Assembly (NCBI RefSeq): GCF_014692875.1
Contig: NZ_CP061171.1
Coordinates: 4,650,001-4,714,000 of the forward strand
DNA length: 64,000 bases
Source of the DNA: Pedobacter riviphilus
Lineage (GTDB): Bacteria; Bacteroidota; Bacteroidia; Sphingobacteriales; Sphingobacteriaceae
Direction of reading: 5' to 3'
Numbering within the stretch: the first letter of the stretch is position 1; every line of letters starts with the position of its first letter. The notes beneath the pieces were generated by a model, which worked only from the letters and a program-made list of their open reading frames with translations, ran no database searches and was not told the DNA's origin. A program made the position numbers and the translations under genes. Positions 37,893 to 48,173 of this stretch are shown here, in pieces.

Positions 37893-38330
37893 CTAATACG
37901 TTTCACTATCAGGCGGAATGCCGTAGTCTACAAATTTCTTTTCTTTTTTCTCTTTCTTTTTTCCCAACCAGCTCTTAACTGAATTAAAAATTGCCGACAA
38001 ATGTTCCGCATCAAGCGATTTACCAATTTTGCCTGAAACCAGACCTACAGCCGCTTTGGTTAAAAAACCAGCACCTCTAAATAGGGTTTTATTCATAAAC
38101 ATCGGCAAAAGCAACGACATGGCAGTTCCGCTAATATTTAATTTTTCGTCAACTTTAAACAGGTTACTTGGTGTAGCGTATCTTTTTATCAATGCACCCA
38201 AGGTAAACTGGTGAAAGTAAGTCTTTGAATCTGATTTAAGCATATTCTGCTTAAGGGTGTATTCAACCTTAAGTTCTAATTTTCTAGCCTGCAGGTCTTC
38301 TAAGTTACGGATGTCTTTATACCTTCTCAT
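37893..38330 (-). CDS. conserved hypothetical protein of a YtxH-holin cluster
   Basis: Read from the ATG at 38330, because a strong Shine-Dalgarno (AAGGAGGA on the minus strand) sits just before it; this is unusual in this phylum. The 145-residue protein has a basic N-terminus (RRYKDIRNLEDLQARKLEL), a weakly hydrophobic middle with Gly-rich runs (LFRGAGFLTKAAVGLVSG) and a Lys-rich tail. The start overlaps the stop of the holin-like gene by 14 bp. Function unknown; a role in envelope stress with its two neighbours is inferred from synteny. Confidence 0.7.
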   Translation of the reverse strand: MRRYKDIRNLEDLQARKLELKVEYTLKQNMLKSDSKTYFHQFTLGALIKRYATPSNLFKVDEKLNISGTAMSLLLPMFMNKTLFRGAGFLTKAAVGLVSGKIGKSLDAEHLSAIFNSVKSWLGKKKEKKEKKFVDYGIPPDSETY

Positions 38331-38694
38331 CTTCCTCCTTATCTGCAAGTTTATCAAAGTATCTTCTAATGGCTACATTAATAATTGCCTTTTCAATATA
38401 CTTATCTTTAGTTAAATAAACACCTAGTGCGATTAGAATATAGAATAAGGAAACGCAGCCAAAGCCTCCAGCATAACTACCTAAAAGATCAGACAGATAA
38501 AGCGCCAAAGTTACTGAGCCAAATAGAAAGGCCAATATAAAACAAACAATAACTACCGTACTGGTTACTAAATCGGCAAAAACTTTAGAGACTTTTTCTA
38601 CCAGGTAAAGTCTTGTATACTCAACCCTGGCCTCTAAAAAACCCTTGGCATCGTCTACAAGATCTTCAATGCTTTTATCTTTATTTTCCTGCAT
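38317..38694 (-). CDS. phage-holin-3_6-like (DUF1469) membrane protein
   Basis: A 125-residue protein with an amphipathic N-terminal helix (1-40), two membrane spans (about 43-68 and 75-95) and a charged C-terminus (FDKLADKEEDEKV). The pattern matches the DUF1469/Phage_holin_3_6 family of chromosomal membrane proteins; despite the name there is no phage gene near. Middle gene of the YtxH-DUF1469-hypothetical set common in Bacteroidota, usually tied to general stress. Confidence 0.82.
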   Translation of the reverse strand: MQENKDKSIEDLVDDAKGFLEARVEYTRLYLVEKVSKVFADLVTSTVVIVCFILAFLFGSVTLALYLSDLLGSYAGGFGCVSLFYILIALGVYLTKDKYIEKAIINVAIRRYFDKLADKEEDEKV

Positions 38695-38748
38695 AATTCA
38701 GATTGATATTTAACCGGGCAGTTGCCCGGCTATGCAATATTTTATTTA

Positions 38749-39015
38749 TTACGCGTGCTCTACGTCGTCGCTGTATTCTTCTTCTACGCTTCTTAGTTTT
38801 GTTTTGATTGAGCTTACTACTTTATCCTTTAAGCTAGCAAGGTGGTTAATTTCATCAGCAGCTTTATCCTTGATAGAATCGCCTAAATCTTTTAGCGATT
38901 GGCTTAGTTTATCGCGGGTTTCATCACCTTTATCTGGTGCGAACAAAATTCCTAGAGCCGCACCGGCAGCTAATCCGGCTAAAAGCGCAACTACAACTTT
39001 TGAGTTATCATTCAT
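38749..39015 (-). CDS. YtxH domain protein
   Basis: An 88-residue protein with one glycine/alanine-rich membrane segment (residues 6-26, VVVALLAGLAAGAALGILFA), the diagnostic FAPDKG step, then a long amphipathic helix (DETRDKLSQSLKDLGDSIKD) and an acidic tail. This is the YtxH (PF12732) layout seen in general stress proteins. First gene of the three-gene cluster, 54 bp before the holin-like gene. Confidence 0.88.
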   Translation of the reverse strand: MNDNSKVVVALLAGLAAGAALGILFAPDKGDETRDKLSQSLKDLGDSIKDKAADEINHLASLKDKVVSSIKTKLRSVEEEYSDDVEHA

Positions 39016-39088
39016 AATTAATGTATTTTAAGGGTTTAACAATTATGTACAATATAAAACTACTATATTATTTATTGTTAAGCTATAT

Positions 39089-40138
39089 TTATAACTCCGT
39101 ATGCTCGTTATTTGTTTTAATTCTTTCCAATCTTTCTGATGCAAGCGTACTGGTTTCGTAAATCTTAACGAGCAATATAAAATAAGATAACAGTAGCGGG
39201 CCAAAAACAAGGCCCAATATTCCAAATAAAGGGATACCAATAATTACGCCAATTACTGTAATTATGGGATGAATATTGCCAACTTTTTTTGCAATGATAA
39301 ACCTTAGCACATTATCGATATTGATAATGACTACAAAACCGAAAATAAGCATGGCCCAGCCAGCAAAATTATTACCGTTCGCAATCTGCAAAATCGCAGC
39401 CGGAACAAAAACAACAGGTGGCCCCAAAACAGGCACAAAAGAAATAAATGTTGTAATTACCCCCCAAAACACGGGATCTTTATAACCTAAAACATAAAAG
39501 GAAAGACTCAAAAGCGAACCTTGAACAAGGCAGATCAGCCCTTGACCCAGTACATTTGCATAAGTTGTATTGCGCATTTCATCGCCAAAACGAAGTGCAT
39601 TCTGCTCCCTGAACGGCGCATATTTAATCAGTGAAAATTCGAATTTTTTCCGCTCTATTAACATAAAGTAGAGTAAAAAGTACATCACCAATAAGCTTAA
39701 TATAATATTTACTGCACTCGATATTAAAGAAGGAAAAAGCTGAGTGGCCCAATTCCCTAAACGGTTTAATCCTTCTTGAATAAGATCCTGATTAATTTTA
39801 ACCGGGATAAGATGCTGTAATTTAACCAGTAAATTCCTAAAAAAAACTTCATTGTTCTTCAATTCTGAAATTTTACTGATTACCATACTACTTAATGCAT
39901 AAAAAGGCATTACAATGAGTATGATAGAAATGGCGATAAGAAAAATAGCTGTTACTCTTTTATTCCACCCTTTATTTTCTGCCAAATGAATATAGGCTGG
40001 CCGCATGATCGTATAAAGCACCAAAGTACTTAAAATAGCACTAAAAATACTTTGCAAAGAATATGCAATTAATACCCCAAGTGCAATAATAATAACCAGG
40101 TTAATGTTGTTGCGTTGTTTATAAGAGAATACTGACAT
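39089..40138 (-). CDS. AI-2E transporter family (PerM-like) membrane protein
   Basis: A 349-residue permease with about eight membrane segments. Family features: GVLIAYSLQSIFSAIL at the N-terminus, the central hydrophilic region (about 85-150), and the C-terminal VPVLGPPVVFVPAAI and KKVGNIHPIITVIGVIIG signatures. Members export small molecules or support ion homeostasis; the substrate cannot be told. It is not clearly in an operon with either neighbour. Confidence 0.88.
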   Translation of the reverse strand: MSVFSYKQRNNINLVIIIALGVLIAYSLQSIFSAILSTLVLYTIMRPAYIHLAENKGWNKRVTAIFLIAISIILIVMPFYALSSMVISKISELKNNEVFFRNLLVKLQHLIPVKINQDLIQEGLNRLGNWATQLFPSLISSAVNIILSLLVMYFLLYFMLIERKKFEFSLIKYAPFREQNALRFGDEMRNTTYANVLGQGLICLVQGSLLSLSFYVLGYKDPVFWGVITTFISFVPVLGPPVVFVPAAILQIANGNNFAGWAMLIFGFVVIINIDNVLRFIIAKKVGNIHPIITVIGVIIGIPLFGILGLVFGPLLLSYFILLVKIYETSTLASERLERIKTNNEHTEL

Positions 40139-40202
40139 ATTTAGATAATAAGGTATTCTTTAAATGCTAAAATGGCTGATTTTGTTTTTCCCGATTTAAA
40201 AT

Positions 40203-41618
40203 TTATACGTCATCACCAATCTCAACAAATTTGATTTTGTTGTAAAGCGTTTTCCTGTCGATGTTTAAGATTTTTGCCGCCTTGGTTTTATTGAAATTAA
40301 CTGCTTTTAAAACTTCTAAAATAGCTGTATACTCTGCTTCTTTGGCTGCATTTCTCAAATCAAGTGATTTGACGTTATTGAGTTCCCGCTGAAAAAGAAG
40401 TGCTTTTTTATCCTGCTCCGCCTTAGGATAATCACTCATTCCAAGCTCCAATGGTAAAACATGGGTTTCTATCCTATTTCCATCTGTTAATAAAGCTATC
40501 CGCCTGATCACATTCTTCAGCTCGCGTACATTACCCGGCCAGTGGTATGTTAATAAACATTTCTTCACTTCATCAGAAAAGCCTTCAATGTTTTTATTCA
40601 ATTCTTTGTTCACTGTAGCCAAAAAGTGCTCAGCAAAGATAAGGATATCATTATCCCGGTATTTCAATGATGGAACGTGTATAGAAAATTCATTAAAGCG
40701 ATGGTACAAATCTTCCCTGAACGAGCCTTTCTTAATGCTTTCTACTAAATTTTCATTTGTAGCTACAATAAGCCGCACATCCAGATCTATCTCTTTCGTA
40801 CTTCCAATCCGCTTTATTTTCCGCTCCTGTACAGCCCTGAGTAAAGTTGCCTGGATCTCGTAGGAAAGGTTGCCGATCTCGTCAAGAAATAATGTACCAC
40901 CGTTAGCCTGCTCAAAGTGGCCAATTTTAGTGAAGACTGCTCCGGTAAATGCGCCTTTCTCGTGTCCAAAAAATTCACTTGCAGCTAAATCTTTGGTTAA
41001 AGAACCACAATCCATAGCGATGAAAGGTTCTTTGCTGCGTGCACTGTTCAGATGAATGGTTTTAGCAACACATTCTTTCCCGGTGCCGCTTTTCCCTGTT
41101 AAAATGACAGTATATCCTGTTGGTGCAACAAGCTGAATCTGTTTCAATAAAAGCACCGAAGCATCGCTTTCGCCATTTATATACTCAGGGCAATCTTGAA
41201 AATCGGAAAGATTGCCACCTGCATGTTCAAAATTTTGAGTTGATTTTAAATCTTCCTGCGTTTCAAGGGCCTTATTTATGGTATTTAAAATTTCATCCGG
41301 GTAAAGCGGTTTTACAATATAATCGAAAGCGCCAAGTTTTATTAATTCTACGGCAAGCTTAATATCCGAATAACCTGTAATAATGATAACACCTGTAGCT
41401 GGATAGTTTTCTTTAATGTGGATCAAAATTTCTTTTCCATCTGTATCATCCAACCGATAATCGCACAATACCAAATCGAACCGCTCTTTTTCTAGAATTT
41501 GTAGAACCGTTCTGCCGGTTGTTACATTTGAAACCTCAAATCCGTTTTTAGTCAAAAATTTGGATAGCAATAAACCGATGCTGATTTCATCGTCAACAAT
41601 GAGTACCTTCTTTTTCAT
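40203..41618 (-). CDS. NtrC/AtoC-type sigma-54-dependent response regulator
   Basis: A 471-residue three-domain activator. Receiver at 1-120 with phosphoacceptor Asp53 (LCDYRLDD) and Lys103-type KPL; AAA+ domain at about 145-380 with Walker [15 protein letters not shown] loop and Walker [11 protein letters not shown]; Fis-type helix-turn-helix at the C-terminus ([20 protein letters not shown]). No histidine kinase is adjacent, so its partner is elsewhere. It acts by ATP-driven opening of sigma-54 promoters; targets are not identifiable here. Confidence 0.95.
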   Translation of the reverse strand: MKKKVLIVDDEISIGLLLSKFLTKNGFEVSNVTTGRTVLQILEKERFDLVLCDYRLDDTDGKEILIHIKENYPATGVIIITGYSDIKLAVELIKLGAFDYIVKPLYPDEILNTINKALETQEDLKSTQNFEHAGGNLSDFQDCPEYINGESDASVLLLKQIQLVAPTGYTVILTGKSGTGKECVAKTIHLNSARSKEPFIAMDCGSLTKDLAASEFFGHEKGAFTGAVFTKIGHFEQANGGTLFLDEIGNLSYEIQATLLRAVQERKIKRIGSTKEIDLDVRLIVATNENLVESIKKGSFREDLYHRFNEFSIHVPSLKYRDNDILIFAEHFLATVNKELNKNIEGFSDEVKKCLLTYHWPGNVRELKNVIRRIALLTDGNRIETHVLPLELGMSDYPKAEQDKKALLFQRELNNVKSLDLRNAAKEAEYTAILEVLKAVNFNKTKAAKILNIDRKTLYNKIKFVEIGDDV

Positions 41619-41768
41619 GAGTAGCGTTATTATAAAAACCCGTATGCAACCGTAGCTACGTTAAAGGTTAGTAAATGAATAACACACAAATTACTCAAAA
41701 AAAATTGCTTTGGAAAGCTTTTGCAATTATTTCCCGATATAAATCATCAAATTAATACTACATGCTTA

Positions 41769-42548
41769 TTACTTTCCGGTGAAATTTGCTTTTCTTTTTT
41801 CAATAAACGCGGTTACCCCCTCCTTAAAATCGGCCGTTTCGAAACATTTACCAAATTCTTCAATTTCGGTAGCGTAGCCATTGTTGTTATTTACAGCTGC
41901 AATTACAGATTTTATTGCAGCTGAAATAGCTAGTGGTGCGCGTTGCTTAATCACATTCAGTATCTCTTCAGCCTTGCTAATTAGATCAGGCTGCGGAACA
42001 ACATAATTTACAAGGCCTATTTTTTCTGCATCCGAAGCTGTGATCATATTTGCGGTAGTAATCATTTCTATTGCTTTACCTTTTCCAACCAATTGTGTAA
42101 GGCGTTGGGTACCGCCATAACCCGGAATTAAGCCTAAAGTAACTTCAGGTAAACCTAATTTTGCATGATCTGATGCGATGCGTATATGGCAGGCCATCGC
42201 CAACTCTAGTCCTCCGCCCAAAGCAAATCCATTAATTGCTGCAATAAATGGCTTTGAAGAATTTTCAATGGCATTAAAAACCAGATCATGACCACGTTTT
42301 GCTAAATCTTCTCCCTGTTTACCACTATAATCAGAAAATTCTTTAATATCTGCTCCTGCAACAAAGGCTTTTTCACCTGCTCCGGTTAAAATAACGCCCC
42401 TTACTTCATCAGTTTTACCAGCGAAAGCAATTACATCAGCCAGTTCGGCTAAAGTATCTTTATTTAAAGCATTCAGTGCTTTTTCACGGTTGATGGTAAT
42501 GTATAAAATGTTTTCTTTAATCTCTGAAATTAAATTCTGGTATGCCAT
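41769..42548 (-). CDS. enoyl-CoA hydratase/isomerase family (crotonase)
   Basis: A 259-residue crotonase-fold enzyme that adds water to a 2-enoyl-CoA. Oxyanion-hole segments are GAGEKAFVAGADIKEF and AINGFALGGGLELAMACHIR; the two catalytic glutamates lie in the GGLELAMAC region and in LPEVTLGLIPGYGGTQRL. It is 3 bp after a B12-binding protein gene, which suggests a joint role in propionyl/branched-chain acyl-CoA metabolism, though the fatty-acid role is equally possible. Confidence 0.92.
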   Translation of the reverse strand: MAYQNLISEIKENILYITINREKALNALNKDTLAELADVIAFAGKTDEVRGVILTGAGEKAFVAGADIKEFSDYSGKQGEDLAKRGHDLVFNAIENSSKPFIAAINGFALGGGLELAMACHIRIASDHAKLGLPEVTLGLIPGYGGTQRLTQLVGKGKAIEMITTANMITASDAEKIGLVNYVVPQPDLISKAEEILNVIKQRAPLAISAAIKSVIAAVNNNNGYATEIEEFGKCFETADFKEGVTAFIEKRKANFTGK

Positions 42549-42551
42549 AGC

Positions 42552-42974
42552 TTAAAAATTTCTATTTTCTGTAACCCAATTCTGAATATATTCTACAATA
42601 CTTGCCATTGTTGTACCTGGTGGAAATAGCTCCCCAACACCCATTTCTGCAAGTTTTAACCGATCTGCTTCCGGAATGATCCCTCCACCGGTTAACAACA
42701 CATCATCTAACTGTTTTTCTTTCATAAAATGAATAATCTTTGGAAAAACCGTCATGTGCGCGCCCGATAGGATAGAAATCCCAATGGCATCAACATCCTC
42801 CTGAAGCGCTGTGTTTACCACCATTTCTGGTGTTTGGCGTAGGCCGGTATAAATTACTTCCATGCCTGCATCTCGTAAGGAAGTTGCAATTACTTTGGCT
42901 CCCCTGTCATGGCCATCTAATCCAACTTTAGCTACTAAAACGCGGATAGGCCGATTTAATACTTTGCTCATCAT
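42552..42974 (-). CDS. stand-alone cobalamin-binding protein, methylmalonyl-CoA mutase C-terminal type
   Basis: A 140-residue B12-binding Rossmann-like domain with the base-off signature D20-G-H22-D-R-G25 ([14 protein letters not shown]), then SILSGAHM and [11 protein letters not shown]. It matches the small subunit of split acyl-CoA mutases (mcm-C/HcmB type). No mutase large subunit or MeaB chaperone is in the window. Operon with enoyl-CoA hydratase (3 bp gap). An ATG one codon later is also possible. Confidence 0.9.
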   Translation of the reverse strand: MMSKVLNRPIRVLVAKVGLDGHDRGAKVIATSLRDAGMEVIYTGLRQTPEMVVNTALQEDVDAIGISILSGAHMTVFPKIIHFMKEKQLDDVLLTGGGIIPEADRLKLAEMGVGELFPPGTTMASIVEYIQNWVTENRNF

Positions 42975-43203
42975 TCATATTAAGTTGATGTAAATGTATC
43001 GATTTTATTAGGTAATTGAGAAATAGGGAAAAAGCAAGTAATGGTTGAGGCTCATTGTTCAGAGTCGTGGTTTTCGACGGCGAATTAGCCTATAATACTA
43101 ACATATTTGTTCTTTCATAGCACTATAATGAAGTTCTGGACTATCAACTATCAACTATGGACTAATAAACCCATAATCATTGTATAAATCCGCTCAATCT
43201 TTT

Positions 43204-43211
43204 TACATTTG
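43204..43211 (+). promoter_or_regulatory. Bacteroidota -7 promoter element of glnS
   Basis: TACATTTG matches TAnnTTTG exactly, 22 bases before the ATG at 43234. Its presence inside the longer open frame (from 43180) argues for the later start. Confidence 0.65.
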
Positions 43212-43233
43212 CATTCCTAATTTACAGGTTTTT

Positions 43234-44889
43234 ATGAGTGAAGAAAAGTCATTGAACTTTATTGAAGAAATTGTTGAGAACGACTTAAATAGTGGTAAGT
43301 ACGAAACTTTGGTTACGCGTTTCCCGCCGGAACCTAATGGTTATCTACACATCGGCCACGCGAAAGCGATATGCTTAAATTTCGGACTAACACAAAAATA
43401 CGGCGGCTATACCAACCTACGTTTTGACGATACCAACCCGGTAACTGAAAAAACAGAATACGTAACCAGCCAGCAGGAAGATATTAGATGGCTGGGTTTT
43501 AACTGGAAAAATGAATTATATGCCTCAGATTATTTTGACGAGCTGTATGGTTTTGCCATTAAACTGATCGAAAAAGGTTTGGCTTATGTTGACGAGAGTT
43601 CTGCAGATGAAATTGCAGCTTTAAAAGGCACGCCAACAGAACCAGGGCAGGATAGCCCGTATCGTAACCGCGGCATTGAAGAAAATTTAGACATTTTCAC
43701 GAAAATGAAAAATGGCGAATTTCCTGATGGCGCATATATTTTGAGAGCAAAAATCGATATGGCCAGTCCGAATATGTTAATGCGCGATCCAATTATTTAC
43801 CGCATCAAGCATGCCGAACATCACCGTACAGGTAACAAATGGTGCATTTACCCGATGTACGATTTTGCTCACGGGCAAAGTGATAGTATTGAAAACATCA
43901 CGCACTCTATCTGTACATTGGAATATGTTTCGCACCGTGAACTGTATGATTGGTTTATCGAAAAATTAGAGATTTTCCCTTCGAAACAATATGAATTTGC
44001 CCGTTTAAACCTTACCAGCACGGTAATGAGTAAACGTAAGTTACTTCAACTGGTTAACGAAAACTTAGTAAATGGATGGGACGATCCGCGCATGCCTACC
44101 ATTAGTGGTTTGCGTAGGAGGGGTTTTACACCGAAGAGTGTACGCGAATTTTGCGAACGTATTGGTATTGCCAAACGCGAAAATTTAATTGAGCTAAGTT
44201 TACTGGAATTTTGTATCCGCGAAGATTTAAATAAAACCGCTAACCGTGTAATGGCTGTTCTAGATCCAATTAAACTGGTGATTACAAATTACGAAAAAGG
44301 AACAGAAGATTTAATCGGCGAAAACAATCCAGAGGCTGAAGATGGTGGAGGTACACGTGTGATTCCTTTTAGCAACGAACTTTGGATAGAACGTGAAGAT
44401 TTTATGGAAGTACCAGCAAAAAAATGGTTCCGTTTGGCACCAGGCGCAATGGTCCGCTTAAAATTCGCTTATATTGTTAAATGCGAAGATTTTGTGAAAG
44501 ATGAAAACGGAAACGTAACCGAAATTCATTGCACTTATATTCCTGAATCGAAAAGTGGAAACGATACCAGCGGCGTAAATGTTAAAGGAACAATCCACTG
44601 GGTAAGTGTAGCACATGCTAAAACTGCCGAAATTCGTTTATACGATCGTTTATTTACCTCAGAAACGCCAGATGCTGAAGAAGGAGATTTTAAAGATTAC
44701 TTAAATCCTGAAAGCTTAACGGTTTTACCTAACGCTTATATCGAGCCAGCATTGGCAACGGCAGATCTGGAAAGCCGTTATCAGTTTATCCGCAAAGGTT
44801 ATTTCTGTTTAGATAAAGATTCTACAGCCGATAAATTGGTTTTCAATAGAACGGTAACCTTAAAGGATACGTTTAAGAAACCGAATTAA
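43234..44889 (+). CDS. glnS: glutaminyl-tRNA synthetase
   Basis: Charges tRNA-Gln. The start at 43234 (MSEEKSLNF) gives 551 residues and places the promoter element outside the gene. Class I motifs: [15 protein letters not shown] (HIGH) near 35-45 and VMSKRKL (KMSKS variant) near 270. [19 protein letters not shown] and [13 protein letters not shown] stretches are GlnRS-type rather than GluRS, and the C-terminal two-barrel anticodon-binding domain is present. It is a single-gene unit with a strong terminator at 44909-44946. Confidence 0.97.
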   Translation: MSEEKSLNFIEEIVENDLNSGKYETLVTRFPPEPNGYLHIGHAKAICLNFGLTQKYGGYTNLRFDDTNPVTEKTEYVTSQQEDIRWLGFNWKNELYASDYFDELYGFAIKLIEKGLAYVDESSADEIAALKGTPTEPGQDSPYRNRGIEENLDIFTKMKNGEFPDGAYILRAKIDMASPNMLMRDPIIYRIKHAEHHRTGNKWCIYPMYDFAHGQSDSIENITHSICTLEYVSHRELYDWFIEKLEIFPSKQYEFARLNLTSTVMSKRKLLQLVNENLVNGWDDPRMPTISGLRRRGFTPKSVREFCERIGIAKRENLIELSLLEFCIREDLNKTANRVMAVLDPIKLVITNYEKGTEDLIGENNPEAEDGGGTRVIPFSNELWIEREDFMEVPAKKWFRLAPGAMVRLKFAYIVKCEDFVKDENGNVTEIHCTYIPESKSGNDTSGVNVKGTIHWVSVAHAKTAEIRLYDRLFTSETPDAEEGDFKDYLNPESLTVLPNAYIEPALATADLESRYQFIRKGYFCLDKDSTADKLVFNRTVTLKDTFKKPN

Positions 44890-44908
44890 TAAGCATTTTT
44901 AAATAGAT

Positions 44909-44946
44909 AAACACGGATGAACACAGATTTATCCGTGTTTTTTTTT
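44909..44946 (+). terminator. intrinsic terminator after glnS
   Basis: AAACACGGAT, 12 bases, ATCCGTGTTT followed by more T. Ten-base stem with a T-tract of nine. Confidence 0.92.
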
Positions 44947-45064
44947 AGAAAAATTTTTGGGACTAATTGGTTAATGTTTGCAGAAACTATAGTTCATGGG
45001 GCTTGCTTAAAAGCTGATCATCAATATGAGTTTAATTTACGCTAACCGCCAAACCCCATTCCGC

Positions 45065-45901
45065 TTAATACTTCGTATACACATTATACAGCACCAATAT
45101 ATCCACTGGTGTTAAAGTAGGCGTAATATCACTTTGGATAAAATGAATTTTGAAAGCGGTGATTGCCGCAGGGAGATTACTGGTATCATAGCCAATATAT
45201 TTTAAGGCCATTTCGGTATTAAAATCTACAGGAGGATTTTTCAGCACATCATCATACCAATAACCAAAACCTTTATCGGCCAGCTTTTTCCAGGGGAAAT
45301 TTTTCGGATCATTTTTACGTTTAGGCGCAATATCAGCATGACCGATAAAATTTGCCGTAGGTATACCGTATGTTTTCTTTAAAGTGGCCAATAACTTAAG
45401 CAAGCTATTAATCTGCACATCGGGCCATGGGTCAGTTAAGCCATTATTATCCAGTTCAATGCCTATCGATGAAGAGTTTAAGTCGGTATCTTTCCCCCAT
45501 TTACTCACACCAGCATGGTTTGCGCGTAAATAATCATTCACCATATGCACCACTTTACCGTCGCGACTAATAACATAATGTGCGCTCGTACCTGCTTTAG
45601 TAGAGAAAAATGTTTCTATGGTTTTTGCCAAACTATCTTGAGCGGTATGGTGGATCACCACAAAATTTGGCTTACGTATCCCAAAATTTACAGAGCCAAT
45701 CCATTCCTGATTTGCAGCTCCCAATGAATCGTAAAGCTGACCAGCCGGTGGAGTGGTATTAATTATTTTCGAAAAATCTTTTGCTTTTTCCTTATAGATT
45801 TTTTCCGTTGCGGCATATTTGCTGCTTCCGCAGGCAGATAAAATAAGCACCAGAGAAAAAGCGGAAATAGATAATGATTTTGATAACCTGGAAAATAACA
45901 T
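45065..45901 (-). CDS. N-acetylmuramoyl-L-alanine amidase (amidase_2) lipoprotein
   Basis: Cleaves the bond between muramic acid and L-Ala in peptidoglycan. A 278-residue lipoprotein (lipobox LSAC, Cys24). The amidase_2/PGRP zinc site is visible: VIHHTAQ (His84/85), a central Tyr region with SAHYVISRDGKVVHMV, and GHADIAPKRKNDP with the second His and a catalytic Lys/Asp set. It diverges from the M49-like gene. Periplasmic side of the outer or inner membrane is likely. Confidence 0.92.
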   Translation of the reverse strand: MLFSRLSKSLSISAFSLVLILSACGSSKYAATEKIYKEKAKDFSKIINTTPPAGQLYDSLGAANQEWIGSVNFGIRKPNFVVIHHTAQDSLAKTIETFFSTKAGTSAHYVISRDGKVVHMVNDYLRANHAGVSKWGKDTDLNSSSIGIELDNNGLTDPWPDVQINSLLKLLATLKKTYGIPTANFIGHADIAPKRKNDPKNFPWKKLADKGFGYWYDDVLKNPPVDFNTEMALKYIGYDTSNLPAAITAFKIHFIQSDITPTLTPVDILVLYNVYTKY

Positions 45902-46014
45902 GGCATGAATTGTTAGCGAGTTGAAGTTACAAAGTTATGTTAAACTTCACCCAATGCATCAAACTTTATACAAAGCTTTCAAAATTTACTAATTTAGCGG
46001 CCATATACTTTAAT

Positions 46015-47694
46015 ATGAAGAATTTATACAAATCGACCCTATTTTTATCGGCAGTAGCTATTTCAGTAGGCGCTTTATCGTCTTGTACTGGCAATAATAA
46101 ATCTAAAGATGAAAAGGCTGTGGTAGTACAAAAAGATAGTCTCACCAATTATGTTGCCCAACGCTTGCCCATTTATGAAAGGGTAAAATTAACCACTAAT
46201 ATTAACGATTTAAGTGTTAACGACCGTAAAATTCTGCCTTTGTTAATCCAGGCAGCAGAAATTATGGATCAATTATATTGGAAACAAGCCTACCCACAAA
46301 GAGATAGCCTGCTTGCAACTATTAAAGACGAAAAAACCCGCGATTTTGTTAATATCAATTATGGTCCTTGGGATAGATTAAATAACGATAAACCTTTTGT
46401 TGAAGGTGTTGGTGCCAAACCAGAGGGAGCATCTTTTTACCCACACGGGATTACAAAAGAAGCCATAGAGAAATCAGACCTTGCCGATAAGTTTGGTGCA
46501 TATTCTGTTGTTCAAAAAGACAGTACAGGAAAATTATCAACGGTACCTTATCACGTATTATTTGCTTCAGAATTACAAAAGGCAAGTTCATTGTTAAAAC
46601 AGGCAGCGCTAATTGCTGAAGATGCCGGTTTAAAAAAATATTTAAACTTAAGGGCCGATGCTTTGGTAACGGATAATTTTACCGCAAGTGATTATGCCTG
46701 GTTGGATATGAAAACCAATGGTTTGGATATCATTATCGGCCCAATTGAAAATTACGAGGATAAACTGTTTAATGCCCGTACCAGTTACGAAGCTTATGTT
46801 TTAATCAAAGATAAAGAGTGGAGCAAGCGTTTGGCAAAGTATGTAAAAATGCTTCCTGAATTGCAAAAAAACCTACCAGTTGCAGCAAAATACAAAACAG
46901 AAAGCCCTGGAACAGACTCTGAGTTAAATGCATATGATGTGGTTTATTATGCAGGAGACTGCAATGCCGGATCGAAAACCATTGCCGTTAACCTCCCGAA
47001 TGATGAAAAAATCCAACAGGAAAAAGGAACACGCCGTTCGCAGCTGAAAAATGCAATGCAGGCTAAGTTTGATAAAATCCTGGTACCGATTTCAAAAGAA
47101 TTAATTGAAGCCGATCAGCAGCAATACATTAAGTTTGATGCTTTTTTTGCAAACGTCATGTTTCACGAGGTAGCTCATGGTTTAGGCATAAAAAAAACCA
47201 TTACCGGAAAAGGTTTTGTACGTGCCGCATTAAAAGAACAATATAGCTGGCTTGAAGAAGGCAAAGCCGATATTTTAGGCTTGTATATGGTAACGGGCTT
47301 ACTTAAAAAGGGTGAGCTGAAAGGTGATGTAAAAGATTATTACACCACATTTATGGCTGGCATTTTACGCTCTGTTCGCTTTGGTGTATCAGAAGCACAC
47401 GGAAAAGCCAATATGCAGTGTTTTAATTATTTCCAGGAAAAAGGTGCTTTTGAGCGTACAGCAAAAGGTACCTACAAAGTAAACTTCGAAAAATTTGCAA
47501 CTGCAATGAACGATTTAAGTGCATTTATTCTTACCCTTCAAGGTAACGGTGATAAAGTTGCGGTAGAAAAAGCACAAAAAGAAAAAGCGGTTATCCATAC
47601 AGAACTGCAAACAGATCTGGACCGATTAACCAAGAAGAATATTCCGGTTGATGTTGTTTTCGAACAAGGCGTTGATGTACTTGGTGTAAAATAA
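46015..47694 (+). CDS. M49-like (dipeptidyl peptidase III family) zinc metallopeptidase lipoprotein
   Basis: Read from the ATG at 46015 (MKNLYKSTLF), which opens a lipoprotein signal peptide with lipobox LSSC; the frame from 45937 is too long. The 559-residue protein has FHEVAHGLG with ligands His384 and His388, Glu385 as catalytic base, and LEEGKADILGLY with a further ligand Glu414 or Glu415. Canonical DPP III has a six-residue HExxxH; here it is HExxH, as in other exported M49 relatives. An M49-like dipeptidase is likely, but its substrate is not known. TAATTTAG (45990-45997) may be its -7 element. A terminator follows at 47719-47768. Confidence 0.82.
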   Translation: MKNLYKSTLFLSAVAISVGALSSCTGNNKSKDEKAVVVQKDSLTNYVAQRLPIYERVKLTTNINDLSVNDRKILPLLIQAAEIMDQLYWKQAYPQRDSLLATIKDEKTRDFVNINYGPWDRLNNDKPFVEGVGAKPEGASFYPHGITKEAIEKSDLADKFGAYSVVQKDSTGKLSTVPYHVLFASELQKASSLLKQAALIAEDAGLKKYLNLRADALVTDNFTASDYAWLDMKTNGLDIIIGPIENYEDKLFNARTSYEAYVLIKDKEWSKRLAKYVKMLPELQKNLPVAAKYKTESPGTDSELNAYDVVYYAGDCNAGSKTIAVNLPNDEKIQQEKGTRRSQLKNAMQAKFDKILVPISKELIEADQQQYIKFDAFFANVMFHEVAHGLGIKKTITGKGFVRAALKEQYSWLEEGKADILGLYMVTGLLKKGELKGDVKDYYTTFMAGILRSVRFGVSEAHGKANMQCFNYFQEKGAFERTAKGTYKVNFEKFATAMNDLSAFILTLQGNGDKVAVEKAQKEKAVIHTELQTDLDRLTKKNIPVDVVFEQGVDVLGVK

Positions 47695-47718
47695 AAGATT
47701 CCTTTTACTCAGGAATTT

Positions 47719-47768
47719 AAAGCCATAGATATGCAGGTGTAAACTTGTTTGTCTGTGGCTTTTTTTTT
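47719..47768 (+). terminator. intrinsic terminator after the M49-like gene
   Basis: AAAGCCATAGA pairs with TCTGTGGCTTT (one G-T pair) and is followed by a run of eight T. Confidence 0.82.
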
Positions 47769-47897
47769 GGTTCATTAGTCATTGGTTCATTTGTGAGACT
47801 GAGTTAATTGTTTAAACTGTTAATCGGTTAACTAACAAAGTCTCTTAAAAAATTCTTTTCCTTCTTTACCAATGGCAGATCGCAAAGAACGGTCGTC

Positions 47898-47917
47898 ATT
47901 CCCGCGCAGGCGGGAAT
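47898..47917. repeat. intergenic inverted repeat in a 480-bp gap
   Basis: ATTCCCGC-4-GCGGGAAT, preceded by GTC, a widely scattered bacterial palindrome. The gap 47769-48173 holds no gene; it probably contains the promoter of the TonB receptor, but no clear TAnnTTTG element was seen. Confidence 0.7.
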
Positions 47918-48173
47918 CTTAATGCAACCTAAAAATCCTACCAATGCATTACAATTAAGGAGCAATTTAATCCTGACTTTGGACTCCCGGCCACCAACTT
48001 TTTTAAAATCCCTGTAACCTTTTTAAAAAATGCTCGTCTTACCTATAACTAAACAACGGAAACCTTTCGTTTCCGGCTAAACTTTAAAATAAGCAAGCAA
48101 TTAAATTGAAAGCGCATGCACATGCGATATAGAAATCTTTTTGCCCATTTTTTTTAAGAATAAATACCTAAAA

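Noticed and set aside
38317..38694. Holin-like gene as a prophage remnant
   Set aside because: DUF1469 proteins are chromosomal, and there are no lysin, portal, terminase or integrase genes nearby.
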